Shown here: positions 22,601 to 32,421 of the stretch, in pieces | How positions within the stretch are numbered: position 1 is the stretch's first letter | How the letters are laid out: the number at the start of each line of letters is the position of its first letter | From: Haliclona indistincta | Lineage: Eukaryota > Porifera > Demospongiae > Haplosclerida > Chalinidae | Direction of reading: 5' to 3' | NCBI GenBank assembly: GCA_964017065.1 | Contig: OZ024790.1 | Span: 3,740,458-3,804,457 of the forward strand | DNA length: 64,000 nt | Notes under the pieces: generated by a model | Seen by the model: only the letters and a program-made list of their open reading frames with translations | What the model was told of the DNA's origin: nothing | Database searches by the model: none | Position numbers and translations under genes: made by a program

Positions 22601-25600
22601 AATGGTTCTAGCACTATACCTCCACTGAGCTGACACTGACTGGACTGATGTTGGGACAGACATACTCCATCTTTGTAGTAGCATTTGGACCAGAGGGAGC
22701 TCCTGTGCTGCCCAGTGCTCACAGTAACACAGAAAACATTACATTGAGTGAGTCAGCATAATAATTTTTAATTTTTATGTCAATTTGCTAATCTTCAGGC
22801 TTTGTAATTACAGTAGTGACCAGTAGTAGTGCAGTGGGGTAGGACAGGATCACTTGTATCTTTTTAGATATCTTTTTAATTTCCATTTTTTTTTAGTGTT
22901 TTAGGATTTAGTAGTTTTAATGTTTAATAAAAATGTTTAGGGTATTTTAATAACTAATAGGGTTTAGTTTTAGTGTAGGGAGCATCTAGTGAGCTAGCAT
23001 CATAACATTCCTAACCATTACTGTTTCATTCATAGCACCCAGTATCAGTGTATCACTTTTCTTAATATTTCAGGTCTTGGTTTTTACATTTGCAAGTTGT
23101 ATATTGACACATTTTTTACATGTAGTTGTCTGTGAATCCGAGAACACTACAACAGAGCAGTTTGGTACCTACAGTTGGCCAGCAACACCAGTAGGAGACA
23201 CTGTTACACTGCCATGTGTATTCAGACCAGGTTATAATGCCAGTCGATCCTGTACACAAGGAGGATCATGGATTGCTGTTGATGTTACTGACTGCAGAAT
23301 CAGTGAGTAACTATTATTGCTTCGGCATTACTAAAATATTTCATACTTTGTTCATGCAGTTAATCAACCTGTAATGAACTTCACATTGTACATGAGGTTT
23401 TCGTCAAATTTGAGTGATATCCTGGCAGGCCAGAACATACAAGGAGCTCTTCGTAACATTGAGAATCTGGTATGTATTATGTAAATGAATTTATAATGAG
23501 TTCGATTCTCTTTGCGTTAATGTGTACAGGTTTTACAGCATGTCAATGTAACAACATTCAAGTGTGAAAATGTAGCAAGGTATAGTTAAGGTTGAGACTA
23601 TTATTACATTGACTGATTATCTTGCTAGTCGAGTAGTTGATACAGCAAGCAGTAGAGACAGAGTGGCTTGTACTATAGTTGGACCAAACAATCCTCAGGA
23701 CCAGCCACTATCTCCTGACAGCTTCTTCAACCAGATCATTACTGTATTAAGAGCTAACAACTTCTCTAAACCAGGAACAGAGATAAGATCAGGTCAATGA
23801 TTTTTACACATCGTTTGGCTTATATTTACTAAATTTATTTGCAGGATTCGGATATTGTAATTATGAACCCACTGATGAAGGGACTAGAGGATTGTTCGAT
23901 TGGAATGAGACTGAGGTGAACACTACAGCCAGCACTAGCTGCCAACATGGACCAACTGAAGAGATGCCAACTAGACTATGTTTGTCTAGACTCAATTGGG
24001 CAACTCCTTCTGTTAGTCAGTGTAGAACAGTAGTCAGTACACAGTTCAGCAAAATCCAACTGGTGAGCTCGGATACGGTGGCTTATAATGGCATGCTTTG
24101 AAGAAAATTTGATATAGGTGGATGTCAGTGTTGAAAATGTGAATTCAGTCATCAATAATGTCACAAGTATTGTATCATCAGCAAAAGAGACATCAGATCA
24201 GAACAGAGATAATCTGGAAGTAGTAGCAGATGTACTCACACAATCAGTGAAAGTAATCCAGACTGAAAATGTGTCACTTGAAGTAGCCAGACAAGTTAGT
24301 ATAATCATTGTAGCAAATACTATTATTAACTGGCATCTCATCTCATAGGCTACATCTGATGCTGTGGAAATACTGGACAATGTAGAGGAGTGGCCAATGG
24401 AAGTTGTTCAAGAACAGAGTAACATGTGAGTGTCATGTGTGGCTAGATGACCATGAAACATCACATTCTTCAGGATTGTACAAGCATTTGATAATATTGT
24501 TGATGCTTTGATTCAATCAGACAGCTTTACTAATATTTCTGTTGTTGAACAAGACTTGGCTTTGAGAGGAGAACGAGTGAGCCATAAAAATAATACTCCG
24601 ATGAAGTAACACATGCTCAATATTGGCACAGATCGATAGAAAAGATTTTAAAGGTCGAACTCTCTCAGTAGGACAATTATCAGGTCTGTGTCACTATACT
24701 TTCGTGACAACTTCATTAATTCATATGGTTCCCATTGATAGATTCTCGAAAACTGGAATTATCAACATCTGATACTGAGACATCAGATGAGCTTCCTCCG
24801 AGCTTGAATGCTGCACTTTCTCTACCACAGGAAATCATTAGCAGCATTCAAGATGAGAGAAGTGCTCTTTCAATAGCATTTGCAGTATACAACTCAACGA
24901 CACTATTCCCTGTGAGAAACACATCACTGGATACCACTGCATCTAGTACTGTTGTCGGCAGTCAGGTAGTCTCAGTGCAAGTTAGTGGCATTGCTGATGG
25001 AACAAGACTTTCTAATCCTGTAACGTTTCAACTACGCTTAACAAATTCATCCACTACTGGAATGAATGAGTTCATTGCTAGTAGACGATGCGTATTCTGG
25101 GACTTCAAAGCAGCAAGTAAGTTTCTAATCTTTAAAGTGAGTAATGGTTGTTAGATGGTAATGGTGACTGGAATACTGGTGGCTGCAATCTGACATCCTT
25201 CAATCGATCAACCAATGTAGCAAGTTGTGAGTGTGACCACCTCATAAACTTTGCCTGCCTTGTGGTAAATGTGCTCATTGACACTGTCATCTTAATTATT
25301 AGTCAATTGTAGGACATTTCTGTTCGCCTGCAAGGTGGCAAAGAAAATTTAACAGAAAACTTAACAAATTTAACAGAAAACTTAACAAATTTACCAGATG
25401 AATACCTATTAGCTCTTGATGTTACAACATACGTTGGAGTACTGTTCTCTTCAATAGGATTGGTCATCATGCTATTAACTTACCTGGCATTTAGGTAACA
25501 ATGTACTAATGATCGATCGCATGAAACTAATTGCTCTCTTCAGGACCTTTCGTCAAAGAGATGTGACTAAGTTTCATGTACAGCTAGCAGTGTCAATGTT

Positions 25601-28219
25601 GCTCATGTTGATAGTGTTTGTGGCTGGTATTGGTCGTACTGAGAACAGAGCTGTTTGTATCACTGTGGGTGTGCTCCTCCACTACCTCATCCTAGTGGTC
25701 TGGATGTGGATGGGTGCTGAAGCTGTACTTCTCTTTCAAAAGCTGGTGATTGTCTTCAAGAAGGGAACTACACTTTATATGGTGATTGTTTCAATTGTCT
25801 GTTGGGGTACGTAAGTCAAATTACAACTCGAAAAAATTTTAAGCATTAGACAATGGTGATTCTGCAGCTTGTCCTCTGCTACCAGTGGTAGTATCTGTGA
25901 GTATCAATCCTGACTACTACATCACACAATCTAACACAACTAGAGGATTGTGAGTATTGTATGAATAATTATTATAATAACAAAATTTTAATTTTGTTTC
26001 GTTCTTGCAGTTGTTTCATCAGTGAAGTTGGTGTGTTCTTTGGAGCATTTCTTGTTCCAATTATTCTCATCATTCTCTTCAATGCCTGTATCTTCATTGC
26101 ATCAAGCTATGTAGTCATTAGGTTAAAAGTTAATAAAATAAGGAGAAACTTGCCTCGTAAAAGAAGCCAAAAGCAACAGAAATTTCGTATTTCTTCTAAA
26201 GACACTTGTAAGCTGCTTGCATTGTTAGCTGGATTCATGTCTCTACTGGGGCTCTCATGGATTATTCTACTGTTTACAGTAGTTGGAGCTGATACTAACA
26301 TCTATGCTGCCTTTGCCATTCAATGGTTGTTTGTGTTCCTCAATTCTCTCCAGGGCTTCTTCCTCTTTGTGTTCTTTGTAGCTCTTAATCGTGATGCTCG
26401 TAACTTGTGGTTTAATTTCTTGTTTCCTTGTCTTAAAAGCAACAAAAGTACTTACATGTACTCATCAAGAATTGAGCACTCTTCAATATCCGGAAACACT
26501 TCTAGTACCAAATTGTCTACTCAAAGAGAATTCTCTTCCGATCTTGTCTTGAGAAGAAAGCACAAGAAATCTAAGATTATCGCTCAACAACTACCTGCTA
26601 CTGCCAGCAATCAACAAACAGAAATGCAAGAAAATTCCGGTTATGGACAGACTGAGTATGAATGTATAATAATTTTATATTACAACTGCATGCACAGGAT
26701 GCAGTTGCTGCAAGCTTATTGCTTCATGAATGTCTCTGCAGCAATGTTGGTCTTTATGAACGGATTGATGAAAGTTACTACACTGAAATCGACAGCCAAG
26801 AAGCTGACAATGTAGTGTTACAGCAGCCTGAGATTCCTGCCCACAGCAGCACACAGCTAGTACTACAACAAAATGTGTCCTATATTACTTCAGTTGATCA
26901 TGGAAATGACAACACTATTGAGCAAGCTGAGTATGTGCATTATGATTAAAAACCAGCTGAATGAATAATTATGTGCATATGGTAATCTTATCTGCATGTT
27001 TTGACTACTTTTCAGAACTGAAGTTGTCTATGATGAAATAAAAGATACGCAAGACGATGTGGATTTGGATGTGGTTTTACAGCAGAATGATGCATACAGT
27101 ACTCAAGTGCAGCTATAGCAAAATGTGTGCTACGACTCATTCTCTGGTGAAACTTTCCAGTATGAAAATGACAGCACTAAGAAACCAGCTGAGTCTGTGA
27201 ATTTGATTATCTTTTTTTTTTGACTATTATACTGTTTAGAACTGAAGTCTTAGGCTATGCTCATGAAGAAAATAATACACAAGAAGATGTGGATTTGGAT
27301 GTGGTTTTACAGCAGAATGATGCATACAGTACACAAGTGCAGCTACAGCAAAATGTGTGCTACGACTCATTCTCTGGTGAAACTTTCCAGTATGAAAATG
27401 ACAGCACTGAGAAACCAGCTGAGTTTGTGAATTTGATTAATATATCTTACGTATTTGTTTTTTGACTATTATATACTAGAACTGAAGTCTTTAGCTATGC
27501 TGAAGAAGAAAATGATACACAAGAAGATGTGGATTTGCAAGTGGTTTTACAGCAGAATGATGCATACAGTACACAAGTGCAGCTACAGCATAATGTGTGC
27601 TATGACTCATTCTCTGGTGAAGCTTCCAAGTATGAAAATGATAGCACTGAGAAACCAGCTGAGTTTGTGAATTTGATTATCTTATTTTTTTTACTATTAT
27701 ACTAGAACTGAAGTCTTTAGCTATGCTCATGAAGAAAATAATACACAAGAAGATGTGGATTTGGATGTGGTTTTACAGCAGAATGATGCATACAGTACTC
27801 AAGTGAAGCTACAGCAAAATGTGTGCTACGACTCATTCTCTGGTGAAACTTTCCAGTATGAAAATGACAGCACTAAGAAACCAGCTGAGTTTGTGAATTT
27901 GATTATCATATTTGTTTTTTAACTATTATACTGTTCAGAACTGAAGTCTCTAGCTATGCTCATGAAGAACAAGAAGAAGATGTGAATTTAGATGTGGTTT
28001 TACCGCAGAATGATGCATACAGTACACAAGTGCAGCTACAGCAAAATGTGTGCTACGACTCATTCTCTGGCACTAAGAAACCAGCTGAGTTTGTGAATTT
28101 GATTATCTTATTTGTTTTTTTTTACTATTATACTGTTTAGAACTGAAATCTTAAGCTATGCTCATGAAGAAAATAACACACAAGATGATGTAGATCGGCA
28201 TCAAAGTGCCACTACGTAG
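17201..28219 (+). CDS. Gene D: long adhesion GPCR with tyrosine-exon tail array; two frame lesions
   Basis: Exons 17201-17360 (signal peptide), 21610-21981 and 22037-22408 (Ig-like), 22470-22747 (FN3), 23126-23302 (HRM), 23360-23469, 23530-23579, 23629-23792, 23845-24062, 24118-24294, 24349-24425, 24474-24576, 24632-24683, 24742-25116 (GAIN), 25155-25264 (GPS), 25313-25494, 25544-25806, 25868-25949, 26011-26655 (7TM), then tail exons to 28219. The FN3 exon is 278 nt against 279 in E: one base is lost near 22615 and TGA follows at 22631. The GPS reads HL|I, not HL|T, so cleavage is unlikely. The linker before TM1 has a duplicated ENLTNLT unit. The first tail module has TAG at 27116. Both frame-broken exons are phase-symmetric, so skipping them would restore a frame. 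It may be a pseudogene or an alternatively spliced receptor. Intron 1 (4.2 kb) is full of transposons. Confidence 0.78.
17545..17925. repeat. Foldback repeat in intron 1 of D
   Basis: Imperfect inverted arms at about 17545-17660 and 17740-17925. For example GAATAAGCAGAA..TAGTT on the left matches the complement of AACTATTTCTGCTTATTC on the right. A 23-bp word starting GGAACGAGCGGC at 17638 recurs inverted at 17739. The E copy (32780-33325) keeps about 200 bp more in the left arm. Confidence 0.65.
17929..19151 (-). mobile_element. Composite foldback element, inverted copy
   Basis: Two parts: a near-perfect palindrome at 17929-18302 (arms about 150 bp, AAGAAAATAAAAAG to CTTTTTATTTTCTT), and a body to 19151 ending ACTACCGTGCCTCCCTAATA. 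The body has a GAAA microsatellite and GTCACGTGCG. No transposase is visible, so it is non-autonomous. Six related copies exist at 19417, 29687, 33331, 34811, 55260 and 59408. Confidence 0.75.
19152..19416. repeat. Spacer between inverted composite elements
   Basis: Contains its own hairpin (GTGTTTAAGC..GCTTAAACAC, about 19345-19402) and a diverged CCAATCGGATTG segment related to the GTTATATCC foldback family. The equivalent is 34548-34810 in the E copy. Confidence 0.55.
19417..20634 (+). mobile_element. Composite foldback element, forward copy
   Basis: Body from TATTAGGGAGGCACGGTAG to about 20242, then palindrome 20243-20634. It forms a 2.7-kb inverted pair with 17929-19151. Confidence 0.75.
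20840..21110. repeat. GTTATATCC-family foldback copy
   Basis: Contains GTTATATCCCGCG, TCCCGAGGGATATAACGGG, GCACGTGACGCGGAGGG and CAATCTGATTGGTCAGAATA. Same family as 15333, 29168, 30918, 36318 and 50537. Confidence 0.7.
21197..21401. mobile_element. 205-bp palindromic MITE
   Basis: Inverted ends of about 40 bp begin ACCGTATAGCGAGAAATTTT and close AAAATTTCTCGCTATACGGT, with repeated ATTTTGGCGG words inside. Twin copy at 36636-36840 and a decayed trace near 53543. Confidence 0.75.
21440..21523. repeat. Short perfect-stem palindrome
   Basis: AGTCGGTTGCCC..GGGCAACCGACT forms a 12-bp inner stem, enclosed by ACATTAATGACC..GGTCATTAATGT. Also present in the E copy near 36880-36960. Confidence 0.6.
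26742..28219 (+). repeat. Tandem array of tyrosine-rich cytoplasmic exons (tail of gene D)
   Basis: Exon 26742-26930 (GLYERIDESYYTEI), then modules 27016-27192, 27240-27422, 27480-27662, 27706-27888 and 27939-28088, and a terminal exon 28141-28219 with its own stop. Every internal exon starts after one nucleotide and ends after two, so all are phase 2-2 and can be joined in any combination. A full module carries YAHEE, DAYSTQV, CYDSF and FQYEND, four tyrosines in SH2-, YxxQ- or YxxPhi-like settings. Module 1 has an in-frame TAG (27116-27118). Module 5 lacks the YEND part by a 33-nt in-frame deletion. Introns are about 45-85 nt and near-identical (TTTGTGAATTTGATTAT). Some donors (GTTTGT) are weak. 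Signalling function is inferred. Confidence 0.75.
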
Positions 28220-28222
28220 TAA

Positions 28223-28619
28223 TTCCAGGGTTTCTTCCTCTTTGTGTTGTTTGTCGCTCTTCATCGTGATGCTCGTAACTTGTGGTTTAGTTTTTTGAGA
28301 CCTTGTCTTAAAAGCAAGAAAGGTGCTTACTCATCAAGAATTAAGCACTCTTCTATACCTGGAAACACTGCCAGTACCAAATGGTCCACTCAAAAAGACA
28401 TTTCTTCTGATACGTTGAAAGCAGCAGTTAAGAAGCACAATGAAGAATTGGTTATAGTCAACTATGCTTCCACTAGTAATGAAACAGATAATACTATGAT
28501 GCTCCTAACTTGTTGGTTGATCTCATTGCCTCACCATCAGGTGAAGATACAAGTACAGTGAAAACTCTTCTCTAAGCCCCATGATATTGAAAAAGGCAAA
28601 GTGGTCTTTGATAATTATT
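28223..28619 (+). pseudogene. Decapitated adhesion GPCR: TM7 and tail of B/C type
   Basis: Begins abruptly at TTCCAGGGTTTCTTCCTC, equivalent to the middle of TM7 in B and C, and continues with the tail and a 3' flank like B and C. Indels near 28488 and 28566 break the frame and there is no start or upstream TM segment. It marks the left edge of the duplicated block that leads to gene E. Confidence 0.8.
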
Positions 28620-29040
28620 AGCGTCAATGGGAATAAAGAGACAAGTCCAAACACTAGACAAGTGGAAATAGTGCATTAGCTAGTGTACGTGTGCATGTGT
28701 GTAGTTCAAGAGTGTCTTATGAAGTAGACTTGAACTGAATAATGTATCAGCAGAAATTTTTACCCTATATGCACAGTCCGTCATCCTCATAACCTTTGGT
28801 TTTTGTTAAAAAAATTCTTGTGCATAATTGTATTGTGACCACCATTATTTTTTGACAGTAGTCTAAGACCTGCATCATAGGTTTGTATGCTTTTCTCCAC
28901 TGTTTTTGGAATCATTTGACTCTTAGGAACAAAATTTGAAATAATTATGCAAAATTTAACCCCTACATGTATCTGCTGCAAAATCAGTATACCTTAAACT
29001 GACCGGCCTCACTCTCTTTATTGAATGCCTTGGTACTGGT

Positions 29041-29686
29041 AAAATTGTGCCTCAGTGGCCGGAGCCACCGGAGCCATGCAGTAGTGCGTCTCCGCATGTC
29101 GGGTCAGTGAATTTCTCGTCGCTCGCTGAATACTAAGTGCCGAAACTACATGTAGCAACAGAAGCAAGTGTACCCGTTATATCCCGAGGGAAAGAGCGCG
29201 CTCAAGTGGGCGAAGTCCGAGACACTTCCGAGACTTTACAAGAGCGCTAGCCCTTTCCCGAGGGTTATGTGTAGGTTATATCCTGCGTTAGCGGGACGTA
29301 TGACCCATTATATCCTGCGGGAAAGGGCGCGCTCAAATGAAGTCGAGGCGCTTCCAAGACTTAAAGAGAGCGCTAGCAATTTATTCTCGAGGGATATAAC
29401 GGGTTGTACGTCCGGCTTACATGTGATATAACCTACTTGTACCATGCTAAAGGCTGTTCAGATCTTGCATGGGCACGTGAAGTGGAGGGAAATATGACCC
29501 GTTATATCCCTCAAATAGCGCAATCTGATTGGTCAGAATAGTCTTAGTATGGCACTGATAAGACCCATTATATCCCGCGGGAAAGGGCGCGGTCAAATGA
29601 AGTCGAGGCGCTTCCAAGGCTTCATGAGAGCGCTAGCCATTTATTCTCGAGGGATATAACGGGTTATACGGCCCGCCAACATGTGA
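29041..29686. repeat. GCCTCAG fragment followed by GTTATATCC-family tandem copies
   Basis: 29041-29160 resembles 15204-15325. 29168-29686 has three rounds of CCCGTTATATCCC / GAGGGATATAACGGG words, including GGCACGTGAAGTGG and CTGATTGGTCAG. No genes seen. Confidence 0.65.
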
Positions 29687-29929
29687 TATTAGGGAGGCAC
29701 GGTAGTGACTCCCTATGTAGGGATGAACGAGAAAACAAGATGGCGGCTACATACAATGTATTAGCGTTCAAACGCTGATATTTCGCCTGGTGATGAATTT
29801 TATACGTCCAAAGACACTTAGATCTGCTCTCTGGCGTTGCCCCATCTTACAGTAGCAAGGAGATTGCTCGAAAGTGTTACTAAAGTGACGAACCTGGAAA
29901 CGGTGAAAATCGACGTTCGTCATCTTCGT

Positions 29930-29962
<33 letters not shown>

Positions 29963-30917
29963 CTCGCCTAGCGCCTTTACACGAGCATTGTCAAGACCAA
30001 AACACCCACGAACAGTCGTGAAATTCTCCTGGCATGTGCCTTTTGAGCTTAGTTTTTAGCGAAGCGACGATATACATTTGACGAGCTCACGATCACGAAC
30101 AGTTGTCAGCTAAGTGTTTGACGCCATTATTGTGATTACGTAATACGCACGTGACCAAACACACTTGTAGAGTATCGCCGTATGGAGAGCGCATATTGGC
30201 GTCTGGAGTCTTCGAAGAACAGCTCACAGAGTAAGCTCGTGTAGTATCACCGTACGGCGCGTTCTGGTGCTTGCCAGATAGTATCACAGCCATACAGAAA
30301 ATTCTAAACCAGAGTGGGCGGGGCTCGTATGCTGTGCATGCAGGCTGCAGCATGCATGAATGTATGAGCTAGTTTCAGTATTTAGGAGCTACAAGTTAAA
30401 AAGCAATTATCAAAAAAAGCAAACCAAACCAATGATGGAAACAAAAAAGAGATACATTATCTTGCCGAATTCGAACTGCACCAAAATTTGAAACTCACTG
30501 TAAAAGAAAAAAGGACACAAACAAGAAGATAAAAAGATTTCTAACGAAATCAAAAGGATGTAGGGATAAAGAAATCTGCTACTGGTCCACAATGTAAACC
30601 AACAAGGAGCAAGCATGGAATGGTAACACGATTGACTTGCTAACAGACCATAGATCCCTACATCAGTGGCTGACTACAGCAGTTCTGCTAGTTGCTATTG
30701 ACTGACACCTGACATGCATTGGTTAGTTTGTGACAAAATAATTATAGTATAGTCAAAATGTTATGTACAGCCACTGATGTAGGGATCTATGGTCTGTTAG
30801 CAAGTCAATCGTGTTACCATTCCATGCTTGCTCCTTGTTGGTTTACATTGTGGACCAGTAGCAGATTTCTTTATCCCTACATCCTTTTGATTTCGTTAGA
30901 AATCTTTTTATCTTCTT
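29687..30917 (+). mobile_element. Composite foldback element
   Basis: Body starts ATTAGGGAGGCACGGTAG. The terminal palindrome is 30523-30917 with AAGATAAAAAGA / TCTTTTTATCTT ends. Structure as at 19417. Confidence 0.75.
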
Positions 30918-31048
30918 GTAACTTACTTGTACCATGCTAAAGGCTGTTTTGATCTTGGGCACGTGACGAGGAGGGAAATATGACCCGTTATATCCCTCAA
31001 ATAGCGCAATCTGATTGGTCAGAATAGTCTTAGTATGGTATAAGAATC
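30918..31048. repeat. GTTATATCC-family half copy
   Basis: One arm only, with GCACGTGACGAGG and CTGATTGGTCAGAATAG. It abuts the composite element, which may have inserted into a fuller copy. Confidence 0.65.
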
Positions 31049-32421
31049 GATAATTATATATTATGCTCTAAAATTAAGTTTCTGGATTTTGATTATAATG
31101 CTGAGTTGTGGCGTGAATGGCTAGGAGTGCATGCGGCTCACACCGAAAACAAACATTGTATAAGAGCTTTAGCACACATACACGTCGAGCTATGTTGGTT
31201 GCTTACTGTTAGCTATATACTAGCTTGTTTCACAACAAACTTAACTCACATCGAGGCATTTTTCGTAATATAGGGTGTTTCTAATACCAGTATATTATTT
31301 TTTTCTACGGAATTTGTACCTGCGTCTTATATGAAATATAATTAATGAGCACTGATTCATTGTAAACAATCAATTCCTTTTAAAACTTAAAGATTCACGG
31401 TATGTAGCCGTCATCTTGTTATTCAGTTCAACCCCTACTGTGCACTGTGTAAGTATTATGGTTGCAGCAAGTATATAGATAGAGTAACATTGTACTGCCA
31501 AAACATGTCCGGTGTACTGAATACGTGCATTTCCACTGAGGCATCCCAACACGTACCTGTCTGTTGTGCTATTTTGTCATTTCAAGTCTATGATACATTG
31601 TGATGTAGGGTATATAGTTGATCCCCAAATACGAAAGCTGTGCGTGCCATCTGCTTGTGTCTTAAGTAGATCGTGCATCCTTTAAATTCTTTCATGCATT
31701 CGCTGCACTTGTGGAGTCAGCTAAATCGATCAAGACATCAAAGAATTACGTTGTTAGCTTGGCACCTTACCAATCAGTAATAACTCTATATCCTCCATGT
31801 CATATCATACTATGACATGCCCTTTCTGCAGGATTGAAACAGAATAGATTGAAATGGCTAGGTATTTGTACATCAGTCTAAAAACTCAGTGTAGCCAGCT
31901 TCAAAAAAATGTACCAATTTTTTATTGATATTCTCATTGTAGACTCTGAGTTTTGTCTTTAATTAAAATAAATTTATATAAATTATGAAAAACTTAAAGC
32001 TTATGACTGTCGGCACTGTCTTATTGGTGCAATATAATAACAAACTTACAACACAAAAGGCACAAGTGCACCAAACACTGCAGTTGACAGATTAAAAACA
32101 GGATGGTCGTTGTTGTTATGACTTCAGTTTTCCAAATGGTACATGAAAAGTGTAGATGGTACAGAATTTGGACCTTAATTGGTACAGATACGTGCAGTTA
32201 CAGATGCAAGCAGATGGTATGGTTGGTAAAAATACATAATGGAGCAGATGGTCAGATAGCACAGTTACATATTCTACATGCAGATGCAACTGGTGCAGGT
32301 GGTATAAATATACAGATAGTAGATTTTATCTGTCTGCAGTTTGCCTTTCAGGTTGACTGGATATCGGCAGTTTTATTTTGTTGAAAATTCTAAGCGAGTG
32401 AGCTGACAGAGTTGAAGTCAA
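31049..32421. other. Upstream region of gene E
   Basis: Duplicate of 15837-17200 with small indels. It includes the CAGATGGTACAG-rich stretch just upstream of the start codon. No confident promoter motif. Confidence 0.45.
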
